Below, piece after piece: positions 7,904-17,792 of a DNA stretch of 64,000 nucleotides. The position numbers and the translations under genes are program-made. The notes beneath the pieces were generated by a model. It did no database searches. It worked only from the letters and a program-made list of their open reading frames with translations, and was not told the DNA's origin. Source of the DNA: Gordonia pseudamarae. GTDB taxonomy: Bacteria; Actinomycetota; Actinomycetes; Mycobacteriales; Mycobacteriaceae. How positions within the stretch are numbered: the first letter of the stretch is position 1; each line of letters opens with the position of its first letter. Where the stretch lies: assembly GCF_025273675.1 (NCBI RefSeq), contig NZ_CP045809.1, positions 4,588,001-4,652,000 on the forward strand, read 5' to 3'.

Positions 7904-10900
7904 GTGGAGGAGCTGTCGGACAACGACGCCGGGCTGTCGCGGCGGGGCGTGCTCGTCGCCGCGCTGTGCGCGCTGGTCGTCTCGTTCGCCCAGGCCCCCG
8001 GCCGTATCTCCGCCGACACCAAGCTGGACCTCACCGCCGACCCGCTCGGCTTTCTCGGTCGCGCCGCACACCTGTGGACACCGGACGCCTCCATGGGGCA
8101 GGTGCAGAACCAGGCGTACGGCTACTTCTTTCCGCACGGCGCGTTCTTCGCTGTCGGCGACCTGGCCCACATCCCGCCGTGGATCACCCAGCGACTGTGG
8201 TGGGCACTGCTGCTGACCATCGGTTTCGTCGGCATCGTGCGCCTGGCCGAGGTGCTGCGGGCGGGCTCACCCGCATCCCGGATCATCGCGGCGACGGTGT
8301 TCGTGCTCAGCCCCCGGGTACTCACCACAGTGGGATCGATCTCGTCGGAGACGCTGCCGATGATGCTGGCACCGTGGGTGCTGATCCCGGTGATCCGGGC
8401 GCTCGATCGCGATACCGGGCCACTGTGGCGGCAGGGGTTCCTGTCTGCGGTCGCGGTGGCGCTGATGGGGGCGGTGAACGCGGTCGCCACCCTCGCGGCG
8501 CTGGCGGTCGCGATGCTGTGGTGGCTGTTGACCGTCCGCCGGGCCGGGCGGCGCGCCATCGCGTTCGCCGGCTGGTGGGCGCTCGGACTGGCGCTGGCGT
8601 GCGCCTGGTGGGTCGTACCGCTGCTGATGCTGTCTCAGGTCAGCCCCCCGTTCCTCGACTTCATCGAATCCTCCCGGACGACGACGCAGTGGTCGTCGCT
8701 GACCGAGGTGCTGCGCGGGACGAGCGCCTGGACACCGTTCGTGTCACCGGAGCGGGTGGCGGGTGCGGTGCTGGTGACCCAGCCGGCGGCGGTGCTGGCG
8801 ACCGGCGTGCTGGTCGCGGCGGGCCTGGCCGGGCTGACGATGCGTGCGATGCCCGGCCGCGGCAGACTCATCACGATCCTGCTCACCGGGCTGCTGGTGA
8901 TGTGTGTGGGCTACGCGGGCGCCCTCGGCTCGCCGATCGCCGAACCGGTGCGCGAGTTCCTCGACGGCGCGGGCGCACCGCTGCGCAACATCCACAAGTT
9001 CGAACCGTTCATCCGCATCCCTGTCGTCCTGGGTATCGCACATCTGCTGGCGCGGGTACCACTCACCGATCCACGGGCGTTCCTGCGTCCGGCGATGTCG
9101 CGGGGGGCCGCCGCGGCGCTGGTGGTGGCCGTCGCGGTCGCCGGATCGGGATCGCTGATGTGGACCGGGCAGCTCACCCCCGCCGACACCTACCGGTCGA
9201 TGCCGTCGTACTGGTCGCAGACGGCGGCGTGGCTGGAACAGCACAGCTCGACCGCGCTCAATTCTTCCGGCGGTTCGCGACCGCCGCTGCGGTCGCTGGT
9301 GGTTCCGGGTGCGCCGTTCGCCGACCAGGTCTGGGGGTTGACCCGCGACGAGCCGCTGCAGGCACTGTCCGAGACGCCCTGGGCGGTGCGTGACGCCATT
9401 CCGCTGGTGCCGCCGGGTGCGATCCGGGCGATGGATTCGGTACAGCGGCAGATCGCGTCCGGGCGTGGATCGCCCGGCCTGGCCGCAACCCTGGCGGCCC
9501 AGGGCATCGGGTTCGTCGTGCTGCGCGCCGACCTCGATCCCGACACCTCCCGGTCGGCGCGGCCGCTGGTGGCGGCGCAGGCCCTCGACGACTCGCCGGG
9601 GCTGTCGGTGGCGGCCCGGTTCGGGCCCCTCATCGGGCCCGCCACCGTCGACGGGGTGGTTCGCGACAACGGGTTGCGGCCCACGCTCCCGGCCATCACG
9701 ATCTACGCCGTCGACGACGCCGCACGGACCGGAGGCACCGGGCCGGTACTGGTCGAGGCCGCCTCGGTGCCGCGCGTGGCCGGCGGCCCCGAAGCACTGG
9801 CCACCATCAACGCACAGCGAATCCGCGCCGGTCTGCCCGCGCTCGGACCGACCGTCCTGGACGTCGACGCCCGCCGTTTCGACGCCGAGCACCCCGATAC
9901 GCCGCTGCCTGCGGCGCCGCGGATCGCCACCGACACACCTGCGGACCGCGAGGTCGACTTCGGCCGGGTCGATGACCACAGTTCGGCGATCCGCGCCACC
10001 GACGACCCCCGCCGCACCCAGAATGCGGCCGCCGACTACCCGGCGTGGGACGGCGTGACCGACGGCGACCTGGTGCGGGCGCAATGGCTGCTCGACAATC
10101 AGCCCGGCCAGGTGCGGATCACCAGTTCGGGTTCGGCGGCCGATGCGACCCAGCCCGGGCAGACCTCCCCGGCCAGTTCCACAGCCGCGGCGTTCGACGC
10201 GAAGCCCTCGACGGCATGGGTGTCGAGCGGTCTGGAATCAGCGGCAGGCAAATGGATGCGACTGACGTTCACCCGCCCCCGCGCAGCCCTGTCACTGACA
10301 CTGACCACCGCACGGGCGATCGGTCCGGACGTCGACACGATCGTCGTCACCACCAACAACGGAAGTTCTGTTGCCCAAGGGATTTCGCCGGGAAAGCCGT
10401 TCACGGTAACCCTGCCCGGCGGTAACACCTCATGGATCGAGATCCGGGCCTCGCACACCACCACCGGAAGAGCGGGCAACCAGTTCGCACTCGGCGAGGT
10501 CGCGCTCACCGACCTGACCACCGGGACGCCCCTGGCGATCCGGCAGCGGGTCATCCTGCCGGCGATGCCACCGGACTCCGACGTCGCGCGATGGGTGCTG
10601 ACCCAGGAACTCACCGGCCGGCCCTCCTGCGTGCGAGACACCAGTGCGACCGACGAATTATTCAGATGCGCTTCCGGTTTGGGCCTGACACCGGAAACGC
10701 CCGGGGTGTTCACCCGGGCCCTGTCGGTACCGTCGGACACCGCCGTGTCACCGACCGTCACCCTCGTCCCCACCCCCGGTGACGGATTGCGGGCACTGCT
10801 GTACAGGCCCGGAACCGTTGTCGCGGAAGGCCCGTCGGACGTCACCGACCCGCGCGGGACCGCCCAGGCCGCCGTCGATGGCGACCCGGCGACCACCTGG

Positions 10901-12490
10901 ACCGCACCGGAGGAAGGCGCCCGCACCGACGATGACGACAACGACGATCAGGACGATCAGGCGGGCGTCGACTCGGACGGCGGCGGGAACGACGGGTCGG
11001 ACGACACGGCCGGGCCGGACAAGGACCCGGATTCCACGTCGCGGACCGGCAACACCGGCGGATACGGCGACGCCACACAGACTTCCGGCGGACAGGCTTC
11101 CGGAGACGAGGATTCCGGCGAGAAGGATTCCGGCGAGAAGGATTCCAGCCGTAAGGAATCCACCGAGAAGAGTTCCGGCCCCACGCTGACCATCCGGCTG
11201 CCGCGGGTGCAGCGCGTCGACAGACTGCGCATCGTCACGCCGGACACGTATCCCGCCGCGCCCACGGAGGTGTCGGTCAATCTGGGTGGTCGCTGGCTCA
11301 CCCGCGAGGTCGCCGGGGACGGCACCGTCACGCTCACCGGCGACCGCACCGACCGGATCCGGTTGCGGATCAACAAGTCCACCGACATCGTCGACGTGAA
11401 CTCGCTCGGCTTCGCCAAGCGTGCACCGGCGGGGATCGCCGAGGTCGAGATCTCACCCCGCCCGGCGGGGCGCCCGTTCGACCCGGATCGGGTGATCACC
11501 GTCGGCTGTGGCGACGGTATCGGGATCACCGTGGCGGGCAGGGTAATCGGTCTCAGCCTCCGGACCACCGCCGGCGCGCTGCGCAACGGGAATCCGGTCA
11601 CCGCCCACCCGTGCGGCTCCGCCCCGATCCCGCTGAGCGCGGGCGAGCAAGAACTGTCGGTCAACCCCGGCTCCGCGTTCAGTGTTCTCGACGTGGAACT
11701 CGCCACCGCACAGCAAGTCTCGGCCCCGTCGACGACTTTGCCGGCGGTCGGGCGGTGGTCGTCCACCCACCGGATCGTCGACGTCGTCGAGGCCTCGGCG
11801 GACCGGATTCTGACCGTCGCCGAAAGCACCAACCCCGGCTGGCGGGCCACCGTCGACACCGCGGACGGCACAACCACCCTGCACCCGATCACCGTCAACG
11901 GATGGCAGCAGGGCTGGGTGGTGCCCGCGCACCTGTCCGGACCGGTCACCCTGCGATACACCCTCGACACCCCCTACCGCGGGATTCTCGCCGTCGGACT
12001 GTTCCTGGTGGCCGTGCTGCTGGCGCTGGCCTGGCTACCACCCCTTCTCGCGCGGTCCGGGAACGCACGCCGTGATCCGGATGTCGCGGGCACCGACCCG
12101 GGACGCGACGGGGAGGCGCCGGACGAACCCGCCGACATTCCCGACGGCACCGCGCCCCGGGCTCGGATGCCACGGTGGCAGCCGGTGCTCGCAGCGCTGC
12201 CGGCCCTCGGCGGAATCTGGCTGCTGACGGGATGGTGGGGTCTCGGTATCGGTTGTGCGGCGGCAATTCTCACGTATCGTTCGACTCCGGCGGCGCGGGT
12301 CGTCGCCGTGTTCGTCGCGATGCTGGCGGCCGTGCTAGCCCTCGCCGCGGGTCCCTGGCACTCGCCCACCGGCTACGCCGGCGACGACTGGTGGACCCAG
12401 CTTGCCGCCCTGTTGGCCATCGCGATGCTGGTCTGGTCGGCCGTGCTCACCCGAACCCCGCCGGCGGCGGGAACACCCGACGGACGCTGA
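7904..12490 (+). CDS. aftD: Alpha-(1->3)-arabinofuranosyltransferase AftD
   Basis: This 1528-residue GT-C glycosyltransferase adds arabinofuranose branches to arabinogalactan and lipoarabinomannan outside the membrane, using decaprenyl-phospho-arabinose. A multi-helix GT-C core (about 1-450) has the DTKLDL acidic motif (about 38-43) and an LRNIHKFEPF stretch. Carbohydrate-binding and discoidin-like modules follow. Two C-terminal helix clusters end in WWTQLAALLAIAMLV. It is longer than M. tuberculosis AftD (about 1400). Part of the excess is an acidic, repeat-rich insert (about residues 1009-1090: runs of Asp, then SGEKD/SSRKE repeats). The GTG at 7904 is the likely start; the upstream open frame overlaps nagZ. 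The gene is essential in mycobacteria. Confidence 0.93.
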   Translation: MEELSDNDAGLSRRGVLVAALCALVVSFAQAPGRISADTKLDLTADPLGFLGRAAHLWTPDASMGQVQNQAYGYFFPHGAFFAVGDLAHIPPWITQRLWWALLLTIGFVGIVRLAEVLRAGSPASRIIAATVFVLSPRVLTTVGSISSETLPMMLAPWVLIPVIRALDRDTGPLWRQGFLSAVAVALMGAVNAVATLAALAVAMLWWLLTVRRAGRRAIAFAGWWALGLALACAWWVVPLLMLSQVSPPFLDFIESSRTTTQWSSLTEVLRGTSAWTPFVSPERVAGAVLVTQPAAVLATGVLVAAGLAGLTMRAMPGRGRLITILLTGLLVMCVGYAGALGSPIAEPVREFLDGAGAPLRNIHKFEPFIRIPVVLGIAHLLARVPLTDPRAFLRPAMSRGAAAALVVAVAVAGSGSLMWTGQLTPADTYRSMPSYWSQTAAWLEQHSSTALNSSGGSRPPLRSLVVPGAPFADQVWGLTRDEPLQALSETPWAVRDAIPLVPPGAIRAMDSVQRQIASGRGSPGLAATLAAQGIGFVVLRADLDPDTSRSARPLVAAQALDDSPGLSVAARFGPLIGPATVDGVVRDNGLRPTLPAITIYAVDDAARTGGTGPVLVEAASVPRVAGGPEALATINAQRIRAGLPALGPTVLDVDARRFDAEHPDTPLPAAPRIATDTPADREVDFGRVDDHSSAIRATDDPRRTQNAAADYPAWDGVTDGDLVRAQWLLDNQPGQVRITSSGSAADATQPGQTSPASSTAAAFDAKPSTAWVSSGLESAAGKWMRLTFTRPRAALSLTLTTARAIGPDVDTIVVTTNNGSSVAQGISPGKPFTVTLPGGNTSWIEIRASHTTTGRAGNQFALGEVALTDLTTGTPLAIRQRVILPAMPPDSDVARWVLTQELTGRPSCVRDTSATDELFRCASGLGLTPETPGVFTRALSVPSDTAVSPTVTLVPTPGDGLRALLYRPGTVVAEGPSDVTDPRGTAQAAVDGDPATTWTAPEEGARTDDDDNDDQDDQAGVDSDGGGNDGSDDTAGPDKDPDSTSRTGNTGGYGDATQTSGGQASGDEDSGEKDSGEKDSSRKESTEKSSGPTLTIRLPRVQRVDRLRIVTPDTYPAAPTEVSVNLGGRWLTREVAGDGTVTLTGDRTDRIRLRINKSTDIVDVNSLGFAKRAPAGIAEVEISPRPAGRPFDPDRVITVGCGDGIGITVAGRVIGLSLRTTAGALRNGNPVTAHPCGSAPIPLSAGEQELSVNPGSAFSVLDVELATAQQVSAPSTTLPAVGRWSSTHRIVDVVEASADRILTVAESTNPGWRATVDTADGTTTLHPITVNGWQQGWVVPAHLSGPVTLRYTLDTPYRGILAVGLFLVAVLLALAWLPPLLARSGNARRDPDVAGTDPGRDGEAPDEPADIPDGTAPRARMPRWQPVLAALPALGGIWLLTGWWGLGIGCAAAILTYRSTPAARVVAVFVAMLAAVLALAAGPWHSPTGYAGDDWWTQLAALLAIAMLVWSAVLTRTPPAAGTPDGR

Positions 12491-12501
12491 CGCCGACGCC
12501 A

Positions 12502-13755
12502 CTACGCGTTCGGCACCGTACGATTCGCCTCCCGTGCGTTGATCCACCGGCGGGCCGGGTCCTCGATGAAGGTGTAGCTCGCGGCCGACACCCCGATCGT
12601 CAGGGCGACGGTGAGCGCCAGGACCAGGGGCATGTCGCCGTTGAACGGGACGATGCCGAACAGCGGGAACACGACGGCGAGTACCGCCAGATGCCAGATG
12701 AAGATGCCGTACGACCAGCGGCCCAGGGCCTGCATCACCGGGGAGTCGAGGAACCGGAACGGGCCCGGCGCGCACACCAGCGGCGCGAGCAGCGCGTAGC
12801 CGACGATCGCACCGAGCACCATCTTGGTGGCGAACTGGAGGTGGGTCAGCTCGCCCAGGCCCGTCGGGCCGGCCAGCGGAGTGCAGGCCAGCGCGTACGC
12901 CACCACGAACACCGCGGCCATCAGCGGGCGGTTCGCGCTCGGCGCGACCGTGATCCGCAGCCACCTCGGATGGTGCCCGGCCACGTCGGTGGTTGCCGCG
13001 ATCTCGGCCAGCACCAGGCCGGCCACGAACCACGGCAGATGACCGAACACCCAGTTCTTCGGTTCGACACCGTCGGCCAGCGGCAGAGTGGCCGCGAACC
13101 AGGCCCAGCCCAGGCTCAGCACACCCACCGCCAGGATCACCGGGACACGCAGCCGCGCGAGGTCTCCCCGCAGGCGGACCAGCGCGAGGCCGATCAGCGG
13201 GAGCAACAGATAGAACGCCACCTCCACCGACAGGCTCCACATCTGGGTGAGGCCGGCGGTCAGCGACAGGGCCACGAAGACCTGCGTGAGTGTGAGATTG
13301 GCGAGCCACACGGTCAGATCGGCGCCCTTGGCGTCGGGCAACAGGGTCAGCACCAGGACCACGACGACGACATAGGCGGGCCAGATACGCACGATCCGGT
13401 GCCGGAAGTACCGGCCGATGTCCGGCCGGGGGATACTCCTCGCCCCTCGGCTCGGTGGGCGACCGGGCTCTCCGGGCGACTGCACTCCGGTTCGGGCGGC
13501 CTGTGCCCAGGGGCGCCACAGCAGGAAGCCGGACAGGCCGAAGAACAGTGCCACCGCCAGGTCGAGGCGGCCGAGGATCGGGCCGATCACGGCGGTGTTC
13601 ACCGCACCCGTCTGAAACGACACGTGGGTGGTGAGCACCGCGATCGCCGCGACCGCACGCATCCCCTCCAGTTGCGGAAAGAACCTGCGTGCGGGCACGG
13701 CGGAACGATCCGCTCGGGGTGTCGGCTGTAGCTGTCGGTCCGGGCTGCTGCTCAT
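12502..13755 (-). CDS. tmaT: Acyltransferase family 3 membrane protein, TmaT-like (Rv0228)
   Basis: This 417-residue integral membrane acyltransferase starts with the AT3 signature (FFPQLEGMRAVAAIAVLTTH, catalytic-region His). About ten helices follow, including LFFGLSGFLLWRPW. AT3 proteins move acyl groups, usually acetyl, across the membrane onto exported sugars. Its place in the Rv0224c-Rv0228-like cluster matches TmaT of corynebacteria, which acetylates trehalose monomycolate before MmpL-driven export. It runs toward aftD and the two stops are 11 bp apart. The specific substrate is inferred from synteny. Confidence 0.8.
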   Translation of the reverse strand: MSSSPDRQLQPTPRADRSAVPARRFFPQLEGMRAVAAIAVLTTHVSFQTGAVNTAVIGPILGRLDLAVALFFGLSGFLLWRPWAQAARTGVQSPGEPGRPPSRGARSIPRPDIGRYFRHRIVRIWPAYVVVVVLVLTLLPDAKGADLTVWLANLTLTQVFVALSLTAGLTQMWSLSVEVAFYLLLPLIGLALVRLRGDLARLRVPVILAVGVLSLGWAWFAATLPLADGVEPKNWVFGHLPWFVAGLVLAEIAATTDVAGHHPRWLRITVAPSANRPLMAAVFVVAYALACTPLAGPTGLGELTHLQFATKMVLGAIVGYALLAPLVCAPGPFRFLDSPVMQALGRWSYGIFIWHLAVLAVVFPLFGIVPFNGDMPLVLALTVALTIGVSAASYTFIEDPARRWINAREANRTVPNA

Positions 13756-13805
13756 CTCGGGAGATCAGCGTACGCCCGGGCCCGGCAGATCAGCGGTATG
13801 ACCGA

Positions 13806-14018
13806 TCAGCACCCGCCGTCACCACCGCCTCCACCACCGCCGTCTCCGCAGCCGCCACCGTCACCTCCACCACCGTCGCCTCCACCACCGTCGCCACCGA
13901 ACCAGCCGCCGCCCGAGCTGCCGACGTAACCCGAACCGCCGCCACGCCGCGGCCCGCCGAAAAGGAGGATCGTCACGATCGCGATGACGATGACTGCCAC
14001 GATGGCGAAGATGAGCAT
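13806..14018 (-). CDS. Small glycine-rich membrane protein
   Basis: This is a 70-residue reading with an excellent ribosome site (AAGGAGGATCCC before ATG). One membrane helix (LIFAIVAVIVIAIVTILLF) is followed by a tail made almost only of Gly, Asp and a few Cys (GDGGGGDGGG repeats, ending in Cys). I do not recognise a family function. The strong RBS and the clean gap before tmaT support it as a real gene. Confidence 0.65.
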   Translation of the reverse strand: MLIFAIVAVIVIAIVTILLFGGPRRGGGSGYVGSSGGGWFGGDGGGGDGGGGDGGGCGDGGGGGGGDGGC

Positions 14019-14316
14019 GGGATCCTCCTTACGGCGCGCCGACGGGCATTCCGTACGGCGATGTGCGACATCACCTTCTTCTTGATCACCGATCTTCTTG
14101 ATCACCGATGATGTGTTCTGGTCCGCCCACGATAGGGTAGGCCGCGCGCGGATCCCTGAGCGCAGCATAGGAAACCGGTCACGGATAGACCACCGGGAGA
14201 AAAAGTCCAGGTGGACGGCACAACTCGATGCCGAAGGGTGTTCCTCTGCGGGTACGGGCATACCACCGTCGAATGACACGCGCAGCTGTGCGCCCCGATG
14301 CCCTAAGGTCAGCGGT

Positions 14317-15486
14317 ATGCCGTCAGACGCCCCGAGTGGCCCGGAAATCGCCGCCGCGCAATCCCCTGACGCCGCGCAATCCCCTGACGCCGCGCAATCG
14401 CCGGACGCCCCGAACCGGCCGCGGTTCAGCGGGCGCGACCTGATCGGTCCGACGATGATCTTCGCCGGGGCGTTCCTGCTGTCGGCCGCGATCGCGCTGC
14501 CCGCCCTGTTCGTCGGCAACCTCACAGTGCTGCCGCTCGACACCGACGAAACCATCGTCGCACGGTCCACCGCGCCCGCCCAGGTACTCGACCAGTGTTC
14601 GCTCGACACCCGTGCCGCACGGGTGGTGAGCGTCCCGGTCACCCGGCAGCAGCGCGTCGTCGCGGTCCGTCCCGCCGGCCGCCGCGTGGTGACGCTGCAG
14701 GCCGGCACATCGTTGCGCGCCGACGACAAACTCGACGACTGCTCCGACGGCACGATCTCCGCGATCCGCGACCGCGTCACCCTGGACCGCGAGACCGCGA
14801 CGTTCCGCGGCAGTGGGTCGTCGGAAATCCAGTACGACGACAAGCTGGCCCCGCTGCGGGTATCGGACCGGACCGGTCTCACCTACGCCTTCCCGTTCGA
14901 CGTCGCGCACCGCGACGGCGAGTTCTTCGACCCGATCACCCGAACCACCGTGCCGCTGCGCTTCGACGGCGACGCCCAGGTCGAGGGTGAGGAGGCCATC
15001 CGGTTCGTCGCCGAGATCCCCGACACCAACCTCTACGACGCGCATTCGGGCGCAGACACCGCCGGCCGGCCCACGGTGATCGTGCGGCCCGCGTCCTGGT
15101 TCGGGCTGCCCGGAAATGCCCCCATGACCCTGCATCTGCATCATCGGAGCACGTGGGAGATCTCGGTCGATCCGACGACCGGCACCATCCTCGACGAGCG
15201 GATCACCATCGACGAACGGTACCGGCCCGCCAATCAGCCGCTCGGGGAGTTCTCGCTGGTCAACCTGGCCACCACGCTGACCTATACCAAGAGCACCCGT
15301 GACGCGGCCGCGGCACGGGCCGCATCGCTCGCCCGGCCGATCACCGTGTGGGGGCGGCTGGTGCCCATCGCGGCCGGCGTGGTCGGGGTGGCGGCGATCG
15401 GTGGCGGAATCTACTGGCTGTGGCGGCGCGAGCCGTCGGACGGCGAACCGGCGGCCGTGGACGACCGAGCGGACGAGCGGGCCTGA
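14317..15486 (+). CDS. DUF3068 (PorA-family) membrane protein, Rv0227c-like
   Basis: This 389-residue protein has two membrane helices, near 45-70 and 355-380. A large extracytoplasmic domain between them carries the DUF3068 pattern (LRVSDRTGLTYAFPFDV, EEAIRFVAEIPDTNLYDA). The corynebacterial homologue (NCgl2760) is, as I recall, needed for lipomannan maturation and lipoarabinomannan synthesis, and the mycobacterial one is essential. The N-terminal cytoplasmic tail has three AAQSPD repeats. The ATG at 14317 fits the family. Its last 76 bp overlap the 3' end of the converging flippase gene. Confidence 0.85.
   Translation: MPSDAPSGPEIAAAQSPDAAQSPDAAQSPDAPNRPRFSGRDLIGPTMIFAGAFLLSAAIALPALFVGNLTVLPLDTDETIVARSTAPAQVLDQCSLDTRAARVVSVPVTRQQRVVAVRPAGRRVVTLQAGTSLRADDKLDDCSDGTISAIRDRVTLDRETATFRGSGSSEIQYDDKLAPLRVSDRTGLTYAFPFDVAHRDGEFFDPITRTTVPLRFDGDAQVEGEEAIRFVAEIPDTNLYDAHSGADTAGRPTVIVRPASWFGLPGNAPMTLHLHHRSTWEISVDPTTGTILDERITIDERYRPANQPLGEFSLVNLATTLTYTKSTRDAAAARAASLARPITVWGRLVPIAAGVVGVAAIGGGIYWLWRREPSDGEPAAVDDRADERA
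14353..14406 (+). repeat. Three tandem 18-bp units inside the DUF3068 gene
   Basis: The unit GCCGCGCAATCCCCTGAC occurs three times head to tail (third copy with one change) and codes for AAQSPD each time. Because it is in frame, copy number can vary without breaking the gene. Confidence 0.85.
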
Positions 15487-16709
15487 TCCGGATCGGTGGC
15501 CGGACACGGATCGACCCGGCCGGGGTGTGCCCACCACACCCACAGCACCGTGGCGAGCGTGGCCACCGTCGCCGACGACGCCGCCACCAGCGCGAGACCG
15601 ACCACCGAATCGGCGACCGTGACGATCAGGATGCCCTCGGCGGCGAGCGCCGTCCAGGTGAACAACGCGACACGGGTGCGGTCGCGGGCGATCGCCCACA
15701 GCAACGCCACCTGCAGGACCGCCGACGTCGACCCGGTGAACGCGAAGATCCACAGGATCGGCACCAGCGGACGGTACTCGTCGGAGAACACCAGTGGCAC
15801 CAGCGGCCCCACGACGCCCGCACCGACGGTGAGCACCGCACCGACCAGCGCCACCACCCGCAGCGCGCGCCCGAGTGATCTGCGCGACGTGGTGGGATCG
15901 GCCAGCGCCGGATAGAACACGACGCCGATGGCCTGCGGCAACCAGAACGCGGCCTTGGTGGCGACCGCGCCCAGCGCGTACACGCCGGCGTCGTCGGCGC
16001 CGAGCACACCACGGGAGACCAACAGATCCAGCGACACCGCCACCACCAGCACGAACTGCACCTGGGACGCGCGGATCACGCTCACCGCCCCCGTACCCCG
16101 GTCCCCCGGACGCGGGCTCGTCGACGGTGGTTGTCCCACGCGCACGACACACCACGCCGCGCCCGCGGCGACCGCCGCACCCACAGTCCCGGCCGCCAGC
16201 CCGGTGCCGGCGCCGGCGCCGAACGCGAGAGCGATCACCACCGGTACCGACCGCAACACGCCCACCCCCGCCAGGACCGTTGCCAGCGCCGGGAACGCCC
16301 GGCCGCCCTGCAGCACGCCTTGCGCACCGGCGATCAGCACCAGCACCGGGGCCGCCGCCAGACCCGCGACCGTCGTGGTGAAACCGGTGTCGGCCAGCCA
16401 CATGAACAGCGGCACCGCGGGCACCATCAGCGCCGCGACCACCGCGGTCACCAGTGCCGTGAGCCGCACCAGTTCGGGTATCGACCGGCCGTGCACCACG
16501 TCACGGGCCACCACCGCCTGCAACGCCATCGCGGGCACCGCCAGCACCAGCATCGCCGCCATCAGTACCGCGAACTCACCGTAGGCCGACGCCCCCAGCC
16601 AGCGTCCTGCCGGCACATGCACGAGATACGCACAGATATTGGCCACCATCGACCCGGCCGTCACCCATCCCACCGATGCGGCGATGCTGCGCTGGGAGGT
16701 CTCGGGCAT
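15411..16709 (-). CDS. Polysaccharide-type flippase (MOP/MATE superfamily)
   Basis: This 432-residue polytopic protein has about 12 hydrophobic segments in the Wzx/MVF-like layout (GWVTAGSMVANICAYLVHVP at the start; GVYALGAVATKAAFWLPQAI in the middle). It probably moves a lipid-linked glycan or other polar lipid across the membrane. Its position between the DUF3068 protein and other glycolipid genes supports an envelope role; the cargo is unknown. The ATG at 16709 is preceded by two copies of a 16-bp repeat. Longer readings to 17372 overlap the divergent citE gene and are not coding. Confidence 0.8.
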   Translation of the reverse strand: MPETSQRSIAASVGWVTAGSMVANICAYLVHVPAGRWLGASAYGEFAVLMAAMLVLAVPAMALQAVVARDVVHGRSIPELVRLTALVTAVVAALMVPAVPLFMWLADTGFTTTVAGLAAAPVLVLIAGAQGVLQGGRAFPALATVLAGVGVLRSVPVVIALAFGAGAGTGLAAGTVGAAVAAGAAWCVVRVGQPPSTSPRPGDRGTGAVSVIRASQVQFVLVVAVSLDLLVSRGVLGADDAGVYALGAVATKAAFWLPQAIGVVFYPALADPTTSRRSLGRALRVVALVGAVLTVGAGVVGPLVPLVFSDEYRPLVPILWIFAFTGSTSAVLQVALLWAIARDRTRVALFTWTALAAEGILIVTVADSVVGLALVAASSATVATLATVLWVWWAHPGRVDPCPATDPDQARSSARSSTAAGSPSDGSRRHSQ

Positions 16710-16715
16710 GGCTCC

Positions 16716-16747
16716 CAGTGTCTCAGTAGCCCAGTGTCTCAGTAGCC
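16716..16747. repeat. Two direct 16-bp repeats before the flippase gene
   Basis: CAGTGTCTCAGTAGCC occurs twice without a gap, directly upstream of the flippase ATG and in the divergent region with the CitE-like gene. It could be a tandem regulator site or a simple duplication. Confidence 0.6.
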
Positions 16748-16833
16748 CGGGGCGGCGATGACCGAGGACCACGGTTTTGCGGGGCGTGTGCCCGATGGGC
16801 GACGATGGAGACTTACGCGACCGAGAGGCACCG

Positions 16834-17775
16834 ATGTACGACCAGCCGATGTACGACGAGCTGAGGACCACAGAGATCGAGCCGACCGAGCCGGGGTTCC
16901 GGATCGACCCGGTACTCGCGCGGAGCTGGCTACTCGTCAACGGTGCGCAGTACGGGAAGTTCGCCGCCGCGAGCCTCTCACGTGCCGACATCGTCGTCCT
17001 CGACATCGAGGACGCCGTCGCGCCCAAGGACAAGGTCGCCGCCCGCGACAACGTCGTCCGCTGGCTCAACTCGGAGGAGGGCAAGGGCGAGTGGGTGCGC
17101 ATCAACGGTTTCGGCACACCGTGGTGGGCCGACGACCTGGCCGCTCTCGCGCAGGCGCCGATCGGTGGGGTGATGCTGGCGATGGTCGAATCCCCCGACC
17201 ACGTCACCGAGACCGCCGCACGACTGCCGAACGTGCCGATCGTCGCGCTCGTCGAAACGGCCCGCGGGCTGGAACGGATCAGTGAGATCGCATCGGCGAA
17301 GAACACTTTCCGGTTGGCGTTCGGGATCGGCGACTTCCGCCGCGACACCGGGTTCGGTGACGATCCGCTCACCCTCGCCTACGCCCGGTCGCGGTTCACC
17401 ATCGCGGCCAAGGCCGCGCACCTGCCGTCGGCGATCGACGGCCCCACCGTCGGTTCGAGCACCCGCAAGCTGAGCGAGGCGACCGCCGTGAGCGTCGAGT
17501 TCGGGATGACCGGCAAGATCTGCCTGACCCCCGACCAGTGCCACCCGGTGAACGAGGGACTGTCCCCGTCGCAGGAGGAAATCAGCTGGGCGCACGAGTT
17601 TTTCAGCGAGTTCGAGCGCGACGGCGGTGAGATCCGCAACGGATCGGATCTGCCGCGCATCGCCCGCGCCACCAAGATCCTCGAACTGGCCCGCTCGTAC
17701 GGCATCACCACCTCCGACTTCGACGACGACGAGCCGGGGCATCCGCCGGCACCGTCGGACACCTACCACCACTGA
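16834..17775 (+). CDS. CitE-like HpcH/HpaI-family lyase
   Basis: This 313-residue TIM-barrel protein belongs to the citrate lyase beta / malyl-CoA lyase type. Motifs are VLDIEDAVAPKDKVAARD (metal-binding acidic residues) and VALVETARGLERI (conserved Glu/Arg). CitE-like proteins outside citrate lyase clusters act on short acyl-CoA esters such as citramalyl-CoA or malyl-CoA. No citD or citF lies nearby, so it is not part of a classical citrate lyase. The start at 16834 has a GAGAGG site; the in-frame ATG at 16849 is possible. The next gene begins 17 bp downstream and is probably co-transcribed. Confidence 0.85.
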   Translation: MYDQPMYDELRTTEIEPTEPGFRIDPVLARSWLLVNGAQYGKFAAASLSRADIVVLDIEDAVAPKDKVAARDNVVRWLNSEEGKGEWVRINGFGTPWWADDLAALAQAPIGGVMLAMVESPDHVTETAARLPNVPIVALVETARGLERISEIASAKNTFRLAFGIGDFRRDTGFGDDPLTLAYARSRFTIAAKAAHLPSAIDGPTVGSSTRKLSEATAVSVEFGMTGKICLTPDQCHPVNEGLSPSQEEISWAHEFFSEFERDGGEIRNGSDLPRIARATKILELARSYGITTSDFDDDEPGHPPAPSDTYHH

Positions 17776-17792
17776 GCTTTTCACCATCCGCC

